Positions 26,131 to 39,548 of a stretch of DNA of 64,000 nucleotides are shown one piece after another; the stretch's first letter is position 1, and every line of letters begins with the position of its first letter. Both the position numbers and the translations under genes were made by a program. The DNA comes from Ulota crispa (Eukaryota > Streptophyta > Bryopsida > Orthotrichales > Orthotrichaceae). The notes below the pieces were generated by a model. That model was not told the origin of the DNA. It saw only the letters and a program-made list of their open reading frames with translations, and did not search any database. The stretch spans positions 19,998,471 through 20,062,470 of the forward strand of contig OY987247.1 in assembly GCA_963920765.1 (NCBI GenBank). The letters are read 5' to 3'.

Positions 26131-26485
26131 TACAACATCACTTTAGTCACCAACTACCTAACATTGCACATGCCAAAGACATACAACATTAGTCCCCATT
26201 TCCAAACTCATTCTGCTAAGTCCCAATCATCGAGACTACTAGCACACACTTCCTTTGTGATACCAAGCATGCCCTTTAGTAACATGGATCAAAACTTCCA
26301 CCTTAAAGTGCAAGAATCCAAGGTGGCAATACTCACCATAGTCTTAGGGGAGGCATCAAGACTTCACCACGGCTCATCATTTGGCCCTAACTTTTGACTC
26401 ATGGCTTAGAACCTCATAATGCTTGTCATTCTAGGTTCCTTGTATTCATAGCTTTTCAATGATATGCTACATGCCATACTTCCTT
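26131..26485 (+). repeat. Dispersed repeat, short copy
   Basis: From TACAACATCACTTTAGTCAC to CATGCCATACTTCCTT this copy matches 61512-62418 in the same orientation with scattered substitutions. It lacks the middle of about 550 bp found in the other copy. The block AGGCATCA-x-GNCTTCACCANGGCTCATC and the following ATAACTTTTGA phrase are shared. Likely an old retroelement piece; family unknown. Confidence 0.8.
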
Positions 26486-29400
26486 GAGGAATTCATTGAG
26501 AACCCCACACATCTAACCCTCAAGTGTCCCAGCGCCACTGAAATACAATACTCTTTGAATGGTCATAACTTTTAGCTCACAAGTTCAAATCTTGTGTTCT
26601 TTAGATTATTAGAAACTTTTATTTACAAGCTTTTTAGAAATGCATAACAAATGCCTAACTTCTTCAAAATCAGGGCGCTATTGCACTCTATTTGATTGAA
26701 AGTCACCTAAATCTCCCTTCCTAGTCTATTGCAAGGCTTGGGAAGTCACCCCTAAGGTCCCCCTTTGCTCATTAGGGCACTTTAGACACTCCAAGGAGAT
26801 AGAGGCATGACAACAAAGCCCATTACTATTGATGTTATACTTGGATATTGAGGATACAACATATCTGATTGAGATTTTAGAAGGTGAGTATGACAAACAT
26901 TTAGTAGGCAATTAATATACCAACAACTCATGCTTCTTTCAAGCCAAGTCAACTAATTGAAGCTAGCTCAACAAATTAGAATATGTCTTAATAATTAAGT
27001 CTTTTTTTTTTCATTTGTGCAATTTATTGGCAAATGCTCTTAGGCTTTCTAGGTGTATTTGCTTATTGATTTCTAGAAATATGGTTGTGGCATATTTTTC
27101 TTTTTCCTTATGTGTTTCTGTTTTCAATACTTGAACTAATTTTGTTATATGGTCTAGTTTGTTTGGAAGCTAGGTTTGGTTTTTTATTGATTGTAAATAG
27201 TGACAATAAGCTGTTGTGTAATTGAACACACCTTATCTACAACTAATGCCCCATTTTGTGTCTGGTGATGTCATAAGGACAGTACCTTCTTTCAATATTC
27301 AACTACTAAAGCTTTTTCCAAGAATTTGAAGACCATTCACTTAGAGTTACTACTAGTCATGTTGCTAATTGTATATGATTTCACCAATTACAAGAGTTAG
27401 TCATTCGGAACTTAGTAAAATTAATATCAATATTGGGCTATTTGAAACTTACCAACTGAATATACTTTTGGCAATGATGCTATGAAATGGAGAATTTTAT
27501 AGCAATGATGTGAGATATATTTGTAACAAGAGACTAAAGCTCCTACCTTCACTACTTTGGATTGTTTTTTGTTTGTCTAATAATGTTTGTAAGGAATTGA
27601 TAGGAAAAGCCTCACTTTGAGGATGTCCACCCACTCTCCTAAGTTTCTTGAAACCATTGTGGGCACTTGATTCCCACCCTTGAAATCAAGCGTATACAAC
27701 CAGGTTCTTTAGTAATTGAGTTGCTATGGGTGTCTAATGTGTAAATCTAGTTCTATTTTCCAAGAAATGGATCTTTCTAACTTTCCTACTTATAATCAAA
27801 CTATTTGTAATTGGCATTAAGTTAATCTGCAACTCTTAATGCCAACTAGCTATACTAATGTTTTAAGACTGCTAAATAAAAACAAAGCAAACTAGCCAAA
27901 GTTGTAGAGCTCACTTTCTTCTTTCTAGATTAGTAAAAAAGTCCAAAATTGACTTAAATTCCTATGAGATATAGGGAGATGAAGTTTGGCTCCAATTAAG
28001 CCCTTTCAAACTTCATCTGTCAATTGCGGACAATCTTACTATCAAAGTCAACTACAAATTTTTGTGTTGTTTTGTATCTTTAATTTTCTATCTAATTTCT
28101 AAATTTGGGTCAATTTGGTCAACTATGGTTGACTTTCATCCAATTCTATCCTACTTTAGGACTAAACTTCATCCTAGTCTAAGTTCCTCAATTTTACTCC
28201 AATTTTGGAAGTAAAAATAGTTTTGGAACCCTTGTAGGATATCTTATCTATTTCTAACTCCAATATGTTCCTTGGTTTAATTTTCTTTAATGATAAATTT
28301 CTAATTCAAACTACTACTATTAGAAGGTTTAGCTTTTACTTCTAACCCTAAAATAAACTAATTTTATCCTTTTAGGGTCTGATTTTATCCTTTTAGATGA
28401 ATCAAAACTCTAGATTCAAGATTCCTTTGTAAAAGTAATTTTTTATTGAATAACCTTTTACCATAAACCACTTTACTAAAGTTTACTTGCTACCTTTTTT
28501 ATCTTTTAAACTACTTTGCCCTTCACTTTTCTACTTCTAATTTTCAATCTAAAATCTAAATTCCTTTTAATATTCCTAGAATAATTTCTAATTGATTTTT
28601 AGGATGAATCTTTAAATTTTCATCCAATTTGATTATTTTTCAACCAGCCTTAACTTCTAGAGTTTTAGTCCATTTATTATGTGTGAGATATTTTAGGAAA
28701 GCTAATTTAATTTCCAAACTAATTCCAAATTCTAATTCTAATTTTCTAATGACCTTGATGGTTTGACTTTGAATTTTAACTCTAATTTTCTATTCTAATT
28801 TAACAATTTGGATTGGAAACAAAAACAAAAGCATATGTTTAAACACTAACCTCAACAAACATGGATTCCATAAATTTGTGCGCCCTAGTATTGCATCCTT
28901 GATGTCCAACTCCCACCTCCATTATGATATTTTTTGAATTAATATGGTTCATGATATGCCAGAGGCATATCTTTTCCATATTTTTTTGCTCCTTATTCTC
29001 TTTCCGCCTTTCTTTTTTTATTTTTCTTTTCTTTTTGTTTGAAGTATTTTTTCCTAATTTCTAATTTCTTTTTTGGAGTTTTTTCTTAAAGAAATTCCAA
29101 CTAAATCTAATCAAACCTCTTTCCTAATATTCTTGCTAATCATTCAATTACAAGACAAAGGCTTAAAGATAAACCTTTTTGGTTCTTCTCTACAAATAAC
29201 TAAATTTGAAAATATGAGAAAGCCAATTATTCTCTCTTTTTGTCTTGTCTACTTGTCTTTTGACTACCTTTCAACCTTAGTTTATGAATTAAACATTCTA
29301 CGGACATGGCTCATGGCTTCTTCTAAAAGTCCAAATGCTTGACAACTGAGCTCCAAGAGCTCATTATGCATCATTCTTTGCAATTTTTTGGAGAGCTCTA

Positions 29401-29550
29401 AGGTGTCCAAGATTGGATTTTGGGAAGGTTGTATTGTTTAGCAAGTAGAGGCTTCCAAATCACTTTGAATACAGTGGTTTGTTTGGGATACAAAACCTTT
29501 TTAATTCAATTGTATCAATTTGTTTGATCTTTTTATCAATTGCATACTGA
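26486..29550. other. AT-rich tract, no gene
   Basis: Rich in TTCTAATTT-like words between 27900 and 28800. No coding motif on either strand. Confidence 0.5.
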
Positions 29551-29565
29551 ATTTGAGTCAATGGA

Positions 29566-29660
29566 ATTAGTGTCAATTGAGTTGAAAGAGAAAATTAGTG
29601 TCAATTGAGTTTGAGAGAGAGAATTAGTGTCACCTAGCAAAGAGAGAGAATCAGTGATCA
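29566..29660 (+). repeat. About 33-bp degenerate tandem repeat
   Basis: Units of the type GAATTAGTGTCAATTGAGTT plus a GA-rich tail occur three to four times with changes. Confidence 0.7.
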
Positions 29661-30079
29661 ATTGAGTTGATGTGATGTGTAACTAGAGTTTTGCGGTCTT
29701 TGAACAATTTAAATTTCTATTTTCCCAAAATTTCCACACCTTATGTTAGTCTCTAGCTTTGGACTCTTCACTAGCCCTTGGCAATTAATTCTATATTTTT
29801 GATCACCTAGTAGGTGGTCTCAAATTTTATATATAAATTACCATTGGACTATCTTTTTTCAAGGTCTAAAACACAAGTTGAATCCTTGGTGTTCCAAGAA
29901 TCCCAAAAAAATTGAAAGAAACAAGGCCATATGGAACTCCACTTGATTTTTGGTCGTTTGGTATAGTATGGAAGTGAGAAAACCGTCTTTGCCTTGATTT
30001 GGGTGCCGGAGGGGGTGCCTTGGTTGGCTGCTGAATGGCCATGCCTACCCTATCATTGGCTGGCTAGGAGTTAATCTTC

Positions 30080-30235
30080 CTTGGCTAGTCCAAATTGTGA
30101 ATGACTAGGTGATTAGCCCAACTAGTGAATGACAGGCTAACTGGCCGATTGTGAACAATTGAGCTGGCTATCTTGATTTATAAATGACTGAGCTGGCTAG
30201 TCCAAATTGTGAATGACTGGCTAAACAAGCTTTTG
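30080..30235 (+). repeat. Degenerate tandem repeat with CTGGCTAGTCC units
   Basis: Phrases such as CTAGTCCAAATTGTGAATGA recur about four times (for example near 30085 and 30198) with substitutions and gaps. Confidence 0.65.
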
Positions 30236-32919
30236 ACAATAAGCGATTGCTTGCCAAATGTTGGTGATTTAAACTAATATTAGGTCTACTTTTGGAGACC
30301 CTTGAACACAAAACCAAAATGAAAAATTAGTCTAAGGTATAAAGCTTTGCTATTTGGAGGATTAGGCCTAAATTGTTAAGCATAAACCTTGACAATTTAA
30401 AGGAAAAAGTTATACCCAAGAGCAAAGCTTTGCCATATTAGAGGGATTAACCTCAAATTTTGGAAGGATTTTGCAAGAGGTTTGTTTACATGGAGCGCTA
30501 AGAGTCTTGAATCCAACTCAAGATCTCTCCAAATCTTGAAAAAAAACACTTGAATCCACATATTCACATGTCAAGGCTTCATGGGGATTTTCACAAACCC
30601 AAAGGTAGGAAATCCCACACAAGAAGCTCAATGGAATGTTATTAGTACCACAAAGACCCCAAACACCAAGAATACTTAAATTAAAGCAAGCTCCAAGGGA
30701 TTCTACCTAACAACATTGCCAAAATTTAGCTAGAATGTTCTTGGCGTTAGTACCAAAAGAAAACTCAATTAAAATATCACCAAACCACAAATTTAGATTG
30801 AAATTGCTTAAAATACACCAAGAGGAAGCAAGCTTAAGACAAAGGGACCCCCACGTCCTTTGAAGTGAGCTAAAAAATACGATAGAATGCTAGAAAACAC
30901 AAATAAAGTCAAGTTTCAATAAAAAAAAACAAGAGTATTGCAAATACCAAATAATTTTGACAACCTGGCCACGTTTAGTCTGAGTACAAAATGCATAAAA
31001 GGGGTTTTAAAATGAGGGGACAAGGAGGCCTTTTATACTCTTCCAAGGCCTCCTCCCCCCTCAGATTATCTAAAAAACTAATCTAAGAAAAAAAAAATCA
31101 ACTTCAAAAAATCTATACTACTATTGTGGCAACTCTAACTTTTGGAGAAATTGTTCGATTGCCAAATAAACTATGCCATTATCTTTAGAAGACCCTAATT
31201 AGCCCAATAGATCCCCCACCCCCTACTTTGGAAGCAAAATCACGCTCAAAAGCTAGTGATTTCAATCCAATGAAAAATGTCAAAAATTTGACTTTTGGAG
31301 TTAAATTTTCCACACAGTTTTAACTGCCCACGGTTGTTGGGAAGGTCCAAAATAGTAAGAAAAGAGTCCAAGTTGACTCAAATTAGACACCATATGCTCC
31401 TTGTGCACCATTCAACTTGCAAGAATTTTAGTAAAACCATTGGAATTCATATTTGTTGTCAAATTTAGCACTTATTAGTGTCAAAATGATTAAAAGTTTG
31501 GCAGAGCACTTATTTTTGCTAAAACACACTATTATAATTTTTAGTGGAATTTTACCTTTACCAAGAAATTTTCTATAAATTTCCAAATGTTGATAAACAT
31601 GGTTGACCTTCCATGGAGTCATTTTTGCTATCTAAAAAATTATGAAACTTTTTGGGAAGCTTTAAGGAAGCACCCAAAATCCAAGTGCATAATTCAATCT
31701 CAAACTTGCACTTTCTAAATAAGATGCCAAATTGACGCCTATCAGATTTATTCTTTTGAGGAGGAATCTTTCTTGCTCTAGCTTTGCCATTGCACTTTTG
31801 GTGTGTTTTTTGCCAAAAATTCTTGTATTGGCTCCCCATTTGCAAATTTCCTGTGGTCATAGAATTTTACTTCCAAAGTATATAAATGTCTAATTTCTTT
31901 TAAACTCCTAAATCCTTCTTTTAACACCTGCTTAGGCCTTTAAAAGCAATAATTAGGAGTCTTTGGCATATACATAGACATTTATGACTAATCCCTTAGA
32001 TTTGTAGGGAATTCCTCCAAACTCACTAGAAATACTCTTTTTGATTGTTTTTCACCAAAATATCCCTTAAACTGAGCCAAAGGGAAAGAAAGAAAATTCT
32101 AAGGCCCAAGTGACAATTATAGGACTCACAATCGTGAAATTTGAATCCTTAAATTACAAAGCAAAACGCCCCTTTTAACCATGGTTTGATAACCATGACA
32201 TCTAAATCCATGAACCCTTGACTAACACTCTATTATTGTAGGCCCTAGTATTGTGAACACCAAATTTGACATGATATATGCCTTGTAAAGTTGTTTTTTG
32301 GATAATAAATTTTTTTAGAGCAGGTTTTGAAAGATTTTCCTTTTCACCAAGTGAAATTGAAGTTGCATATACATTACTAACCTAAGTTGTTTCACATGAT
32401 TTGGAGTACAATTAGACATAGATCATTGAGGTTTAAATGTAGAATGCCTTTGCAATCATGGTCTTCTATGTTTGTCTAGCATTCAAAAAATATTGTCAAA
32501 ACAAAAAAGCAATGTCCACATGTTGGAACATAGGATAAGTCAAAGAATAGTCAAGTCTACAATGTTGGCCATTTACTTCCTCCATCCTTTTTTATTGTTC
32601 TAGTTAGGTCATAAGATCCTTTACTATTGGAAAGTAGCACAACAATAGTAGCATTGAATGCTATGAATTTTTGTCAAGATGTGAAAGAGGAGGAATCCAA
32701 AAAAGATTCAAAATTAAGGGCTAGATAGGCACCTTCAAAGCACCATTGTCATAGTTACTTGATAGATTGCTTGCTCTCTCATTTGTTTGATTTGCCCTTT
32801 TAGTAGTAATTTTGCTTATCCAATCTAGTCAGCATACAGATGACTTTTTAGAAAGGTAAAAAACAACCGATGTAGATTTCTCTAGTTGCCACCTAAGTGC
32901 CAGCCCAAATGCTAGGCGT
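30236..32919. other. AT-rich tract, no gene
   Basis: No convincing coding region. A 95-codon minus-strand open stretch at 31573-31860 is basic and shows no domain. Confidence 0.5.
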
Positions 32920-33270
32920 AGACAAAAGTTGGTGGAGCATAGATGTAAGTGGGTCATGGACAAAAGTCAGTTGGAACTTAGATGGAACACAAGGTACAAA
33001 TGGGATTTTGCAAGGGCACAGATGGAATATATGGCACAAATGAATTATAGGGCGTGGATGGAACAAGGCATGGATAGAACTTTGCAAAGGTGTAGATGAA
33101 AGTTATTTGAGGTGTGGATGTAATAAAATTTGCGGAAGGAAGTTTGTTGGAGTGCATAAAAATTACAAGGCGTGGACAAAAGTGGATTGAAGCATGGAAG
33201 AAGTATAAGGCATGAAATTTATTTTGCAAGGGCTTGGATGCAAGGCAAGGTGCAAGTGTCAATTTGTCAG
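32920..33270 (+). repeat. Degenerate minisatellite of about 20-bp units
   Basis: Units like AAGGCGTGGATGGAAC and TTTGCAAGGGCATGG recur with drift. They keep a minus-strand frame open for 155 codons (32978-33445), but its peptide is merely the repeat read out, so I do not call it a gene. Confidence 0.65.
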
Positions 33271-34740
33271 GGTGCAAAGATGCTAATTTAATATTCTTTG
33301 TTAAAAGGTAAGTGAGAAAATGGCACTTTAATTTAAAATACTTTGAAGTGCTACATTGGTACATCCAAACATTTTTAAAGATGCCTAATGACTTCACATT
33401 ATGTTGATGCACTTTTCCATTCAAACTTGGCTCCTTTATATACATTCATTATTTCATATAAGTGATACAATTGCTATAAGAAGGAAAAAACAATTGCAAA
33501 TGATAGGGTTTTGAATATGTCTGGAGTTTTATAAACAATACAATGTTTGCAAATGTCAAAAGGATGTGATCTTCTTTCAAGATGATAGTTGAACATCCCC
33601 TACCTGCTTTTTGAATAACATTGACATGCTAAACTTCAAAAAGTAAAGACAAAAAACTAATATCTACAAAAAAATCACTCAAGTTTAGTCTAATAGTATT
33701 GTGACTTCTTCAATGTATCTAGAACATTAGGTAGAGACACCCATTCTTGCCATACAATATAGGTGCTTGTATCACATGACCTCAAGCAAGCTTGTTGAGC
33801 CTTCTTCTCTATTTGGAAAGAACAATTCTGGAGCCACAAACCACACCTAAAATCCATATCTACCTACAAACTTAAACTCCTCATAACTTTCATCTCATTA
33901 ATCCAAATGGAATGATTCAAAGCTCCTCATGTATATAAAAGTCTAAAGAATCAATTTCAACTTTTTATTTTTTTTAAAAGTGATTTTTAATGAAGTTTTT
34001 TGGGCTGCCTAGATTGCCTGCCAAGGAATGAAAATCACATATCATGCAATAATTTTTTGACCATGCGATCAAAAGTCATGAAAATTGTTAGGCCTTGAAG
34101 CTACTCTTTGGGCACAAGTTGTGTGAAAAGTTCATAGAAAGAAAATAAAAACTCCATCCATAATGAGCTGCTCAAAATTGCAATGTTTCAGAAAAATATA
34201 GCTTGGTCTTTTAGGGGTTAACCACCTTGATGACTTGTTATCTACAATTCAGCTAAAAGTTCCCAATTACAAATCCCTATGTATGCTACATTAACTTTCA
34301 AAAGATTGAAATGGAGCTAAACATTGGATGTCAATATATTGTTTTGTATATAATTTACATCATGACATTTCTTTACAATGATGAGCAAAGACAATGCCAA
34401 GCTCATTGGGCCCAAGCATGCTAATAGGAGCCACTAGTAAACGTTAGGGGACTTCTTTGGATACTGAATTTACTCCAAAGAAGTGCCAATTGTGGTTATT
34501 AAAGATAATTAAACCTGCTAGAAATTGTCACCTAACACGTATTATAGGACATTAATTACAAGCAGGGTAGGGAACATTCAAAATTTCCTCTACGTTGCTG
34601 AGGCGTATGTCGTTGTCTCTCTCCACCTAGTTTGTTGTCTTTCCTTGCATGTACTACACTTTAGTTTTTGGAGATTAGAATTGTTGTTATGCCCTTTGTT
34701 GATTAGGGTTTAGAGGTGACCAAAGTTGCTTTTGACTCTG
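33271..34740. other. AT-rich spacer, no gene
   Basis: No recognisable coding region, RNA gene or transposon end seen. Confidence 0.5.
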
Positions 34741-34758
34741 TTAGCTTTAGGTTCAACA

Positions 34759-36660
34759 ATGGAGGAGCTTTTGGTAGGTCCGAAGAGTTTTGGCAAGGAA
34801 GACAAACAAGTGCATTGAGAAAAGTTAGGAAAGGATTTTGAGAGGAAACTAAACATGAAGCAAGAGATGACTATTTAGAAGTGCAAAGAGGAGATTGCCT
34901 CTTACGATACACAAACTAAGAAGTTTTTTGAAGAGGAGAGGGAGTTTCTTAGTAGAAGACTTAATCCTAAGGTAGCTTTAGAAGTTGCCTTTGTCACCAA
35001 TGGAGATGTAGAGGAATTGTTTGGCAAGTGTACAAAATTTTGTAAAACAAATACATTTTAGAACCCAGATGCAAGAAAGGACTTGATGGATCTATATTCA
35101 AAGATTTATGGATTGACCTCTATAACCAACAATGAGTTTGCTAGGTGGCTTGTAAAGAAGTACATTGCAACTTTGAAGAAGAGGGTCAATTGGGCTTTGG
35201 TTGCTTCAATGACAGCATTGAAGAAAATCAATCAAGTGCATAGGCTCCTATTGCAGCTGTTGAATCTCATGGGTAGTGACAATGGAACAGCTTCAAAATT
35301 GAAGTAGAGTACTTGCACATCCCACCAAGAGGAGATTAGCGAGCATAGCATGGGAGCAATGGTCAAAGTAGAGGGAGCCTAGGTGAGGCTAGAGAGTAGT
35401 CCATCAACTTTAGGATTTAGGGGCCTTTGTCTTTACAGGGTGTCATTAGATGATTTAGATGTAGGTTGGGGTGTTAGTCAATTTGAGAGTGAGATTTTTG
35501 GAATTGACACTAGTAAAGGCAGATACATATAGGCAAAGTGCAAGAAAGTTAGCAACAAATTTGCTAGATTCAAGTTTACCATGGATGATTATTGCATTAC
35601 AACAAAGGAACATGAAGAGAAGGTCTTGCAATTGCAAGCGGAGTTCAAAGAAGCTAGCAAGGCCATTCTTGGACCAGAGCTGCAAGTACAATGTGGGGCT
35701 TAGGGTATTTTGTTTTCCGTATAGTATGCTCTTGGTGATTACTTAGGGTAAATTAAGGGTTTAGGGTGTGGTTGCATGACATTTGACTAACACTTGCAAA
35801 TTTGTCTTTATGTGTAGGCCATCAACATTTTTGTAGGATATGTTGAGCACAACAAGTTCAAAGCAAAGTTAGGGTTCCTGCAAAGTAACAAGGATTCATT
35901 GGAAAGGAAGCTGGATGTTTCTCGATCCATAGGAGAGTCTACTCAACAAAGGGCAATGAAAAGGGAGGACTTATACCAAGACATTGAAGAACAACAGATA
36001 AGAGCAAAAATCAAACCTCCAAATTTTGAGGAGGGAGATTGTTGACATGAAGAGGCATACAATTGCCATGGAGGAGAAATGTATTTTGATGGAAAAAGAA
36101 GGTGGGCTGTCATTGTGGCCCAAGCTAGTGCTCCATCTACCAATGGCAAATGATGCACACTTGAATCCTTCTACTTTGCCACTACATCCTTGCGTGTTTT
36201 GCAATAAAGATTACCCATATTATGACATTGTGATTGCTTTGTGCAAACACATCTATCATATATTCTATGCACCAACAATTGTGAAAGTTAACAATAGGTG
36301 CACTCGATGTGATGAAGTTTTTCACCATCATTGGTGGCAGAATTTTAGCTTCCAAGGTGCATATCCAAGCTTGGAAGATGAAATCCTTAGGTTGCAATTA
36401 CCAACACAACTAGAAGAACTAAGGCAATCTTTGAAGGAGAATGGTAGTCATTATGTAATAAATTGTAAGTGGCATGGGGTCCTTGTTGGATGTCTACTTG
36501 CAGTGCTCTTTTTGTTGTGTTCTTTTGCTTGTTTCATTGCTTTTCATTTAAGACATCATGCAATAGAGTTGAAGACCTTATTGCTGAAGTCCTTTTGCTA
36601 CTTGCCTCTAGCTTTTGTCACATTAATTCATTTGGGAAATGCTTGGTCCTAAGTGCCCTC
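34759..36660 (+). pseudogene. Broken gene: coiled-coil protein with a RING-H2-like zinc finger
   Basis: One frame runs from ATG 34759 to 35685 with about six stops (TAG or TGA), coding Lys/Glu-rich helical sequence. A phase-0 intron fits at 35686-35817 (GT...AG) and joins GPELQ to AINIFVGYVEHNKFK. The frame then continues as coiled coil to about 36050, where a one-base shift leads into an open frame to 36652. There a finger is visible: CVFC at 36191-36202, then CKHIYH at 36242-36259, then CTRC at 36299-36310. The layout is that of RING-H2 fingers, but the Cys expected three residues after the second His is Tyr (codon near 36266). RING-H2 proteins usually act as ubiquitin ligases. The broken frame and lost ligand mean this copy is probably inactive. 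It may be a host gene copy or a repeat-borne gene. Confidence 0.55.
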
Positions 36661-36812
36661 CTTCTTTTGCGTCCGTAGAAGTTCCTCACTGCTTATTGCA
36701 AGGTTCTTTTTACTTACAAAGAGTCATTACTGCTTAGCAATGGTCCTTACTACTTACATAAGAAGTGCTTATCACTTAATTCACAAGTGTAGCATTGTTA
36801 GAATGAAGCTAG

Positions 36813-36910
36813 TCCTTATAGTTGCTTATAGTTGTTTATAGTTGCTTATAATTGCTTATAGTTGCTTATAGTTGTTTTTAGTTGTTCATGGTTGCTTATA
36901 GTTGCTTATT
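36813..36910 (+). repeat. 10-bp tandem repeat, about ten copies
   Basis: The unit GTTGCTTATA repeats in perfect or near-perfect phase with a few T/C changes. It lies just 3' of the RING-like relic. Confidence 0.9.
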
Positions 36911-37030
36911 GGTGGTGCTTACTGCTATTTTTGTGCTTGTTTCTTATTGAGGAAGGGAGCCAATTGTTTACCTGTGCTTTAGTTGATGCTTACTGATGTC
37001 ATAAGGTGTTCTTTGTTCAAGGACTCAGTC

Positions 37031-37880
37031 AAGCTTGAAGCATTCTGACTGGAGCTCATGTGGATCCATGCCACAAAGTTTCAATCCGCTCAGTGGAGGA
37101 TGGAGCACAACCATAGCAAGTGTGCATAGGTTGCCATTCCTTGCTACTAACCCTCTGTTTGAAAAACCTAAATACACAAAATTAGGGCTGGTGGTTTCTA
37201 ACTCATGTAGACAAGAAGTAGAAATTTCTCTAAAGAATCGCAGTGTTGAAGACCATGCAATTGTAAAGGAAGATGTCACCGTAAATCTAGGTACACATAT
37301 GAATTGCATCAAGTTCTTTCATGAGGGTGCCCTTGGTTTAGGATTTAGGACAATGCTAAGTCAAATGCCATTTGTATTGATGGAACTTTTCATTAGTGTG
37401 TTTGTCAATTGCCATAGAACCATTTGTTGCAAGAGAAGGAGAACAATGTGATAAGCTTGCTTGTAACCTCTTGGATTGAAGAACTTTATAGGATATAGAA
37501 CTTGTTCCTTCTTTTGAAGTTACAACTCAGTGGAGATGCTAGAATTGCTTGAGAGTTTTTGTGTACTCTTTTTGTGCAGAGAATTTTGAACTTCCTAGTG
37601 AGTCTCATCTTCTTGTGATTCCAAAGCTTTGGTGTACACAACTAAAGAGAACTGCAAATCTACTAGAAGAAGACGAAGATGGGAGGAATTAGATAGCTCT
37701 AATTGCCTTAAGTGAAAAGAAAGTAGAAGTGGAGGGTGAATTAGATACTCAAGTAGAATCAAATGGCAAGGGAACAACAAAGTGTAGGGCTTTGAATTCT
37801 GCCACTAAAAAAAGTATGGTGAGAGCAAAATGTTCAAGAAGAAAGACACAAGAGGCTCAAGCACTAGCTTTGGATCAAAG
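37031..37880 (+). pseudogene. Coding-like exon blocks, unrecognised, upstream of the B3 block
   Basis: A 138-codon open stretch at 37035-37451 contains EVEISLKNRSVEDHAIVKEDVTV-like sequence with coding character but no domain I can name. After a good AG acceptor near 37580 a second block reads ENFELPSESHLLVIPKLW and then, after one stop, a charged Lys/Glu/Arg-rich linker to about 37890. The order suggests upstream exons of the same broken gene as the B3 block at 39294. This is inference. Confidence 0.35.
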
Positions 37881-38922
37881 CAAAGTTTGTATATGAGCTG
37901 ACACTAAAAGAAAATAAAAAAGAAAAAAATTATTTCCTCTGAAAGCGGTGGGGCTCCAATAACTTTACTAGTTTTCAAGTCTTCATGGAATTCATTGTCT
38001 TGCAAGAGGGTAGGCTTATAGTTCAAGTTTTACATGTTTGTTTCCTTTTGGCTTTCGTTTGGTTTTTAGAAGTTGTCAGCTGAACTTTGTGGCTTCAAGA
38101 GAGGACCTCTTTTGGGAAGGTTGAATTTATTTTTGGTTTAACAAGGTGTGGGACAATAGATTCATTTTAGGTCTACATTGAACATGCACATGGATGTTGC
38201 AAAGAATTTAGATTCAAACCCATTGTGCAATAATGCAAGAGCTTGCAAAAATTGAGCAAAAATCCTTAGGTATTATACCATTGGCAAGTATTATGATTAT
38301 TACTCTATTGAAAATTAGGCATTCTTGAGGTCCAAGGTGTCAATTGTGGCCTAAGAATAGGATGCTTAATTGAGAGTCTCATTCCTTGTACCAAATTTTT
38401 TATTAGGCATTTAAGCATGTATATGTACTAATTTGAATTCCTTCTATCAAAAGCTACATTAGGTATACGTACATATACATGTATGGTAGCAAAGAAGTCA
38501 ATGGAATAGTACTAGACTACTTTACTTACAATTGAACATTTTTAATATGAAATATATAGAAAATCTTAGCACTATGTGAATGAAATCTGAATGAAGCATT
38601 TTTGAGATATGAATGTTATATCAGCATGGCTTCTATTATTGCAATGGGATCTAGTATGCATGAAAACTATCTTCAAAATTTTATTTACCATTAAGGATGA
38701 TCATTTCTAGGATATAGGCTATTGACAAAACTTGCAAGTGTTGTTTGTTATGATGGAGGGAATTATAGGTACTATCTCCTTTTAGCAAAAGCTTGAAAAT
38801 GCAAGAGACAAAGAAGGATTTGCCACAGCCATTGTGCTTTGACCCTGTTGTATTTGTGGTCCTCCCTTATCTCCTACTAAGTGCTGACTTACTCTACATT
38901 TGTCCATTAGCATAGACAGAAA

Positions 38923-39548
38923 ATGTCGTCTTCCAAGCAAGGTAGAGGCAATTGTGAAGGCGCCAAAGATGGGCTAGAGATGGTGTGCAAAGTCTTGAGT
39001 TTTGATAAGATGGTGAAGAAGTCCACTTTTTCTACATTAATGTGTTTTTGGAGTCCTTGCCTACATATGTTTAGGTTCTTTTTTTAACTGATTCACTTGT
39101 GGATTGGCACTTTGCCCGAGCTTGTACTATAGCATGGGCATGTGATTATTGTAAATGTTGTTTTGAAGGAGCAATTAACTCATACCTGTCTTCAAAAGTA
39201 GCATGCAATTACGCTCACTTGTGTTTGTTTAGGGTCTTGATTTGTTGTCATGCACATGACTTGTTTTCATGTCTTGTATTTGTGGGCTTCTAGATGATGC
39301 CAGCAAGTTTTGTCCATTTGTGGGGAGAACAGATCAATTGGATTGTACAAATTCAATCTGATGAAGAAAATGCCATATTGGACATCACAATCAATGTGCA
39401 AAATCTAGAAAATAGAGATGCACAAGTCAAAATGGGAAGTGAGTGGAAAGACTTTGTTGCCTTAAATTGTTTGCAACAAGGTGACCACCACTTATTCACT
39501 CTCATTGTAAAGTCCAAGTTCTTTGTTAATATCACTTGCAAGAAATAG
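38923..39548 (+). pseudogene. B3-type DNA-binding domain relic (REM/VRN1-like)
   Basis: The exon 39294-39548 follows a clean splice acceptor (TTCTAG ending at 39293). It reads MMPASFVHLWGEQINWIVQI, then a charged loop, then EWKDFVALNCLQQGDHHLF and SKFFVNITCKK, ending at TAG. The pattern W-x-V-x-I, W-x2-FV-x2-N-x-L-x2-GD-x2-F and F-x-V-x-I is that of the C-terminal half of plant B3 domains, which bind DNA in nuclear transcription factors. An upstream exon candidate starts at ATG 38923 (MSSSKQGRGN...) and would need an intron of about 250 bp; GATAAGATG followed by GTGAAG at about 39015 is one possible donor. The N-terminal strands of the domain are not visible, so this is partial or broken. Confidence 0.55.

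Noticed and set aside
32978..33445. 155-codon minus-strand open frame
   Set aside because: Largely a minisatellite read in one frame, with no signal, domain or start context.
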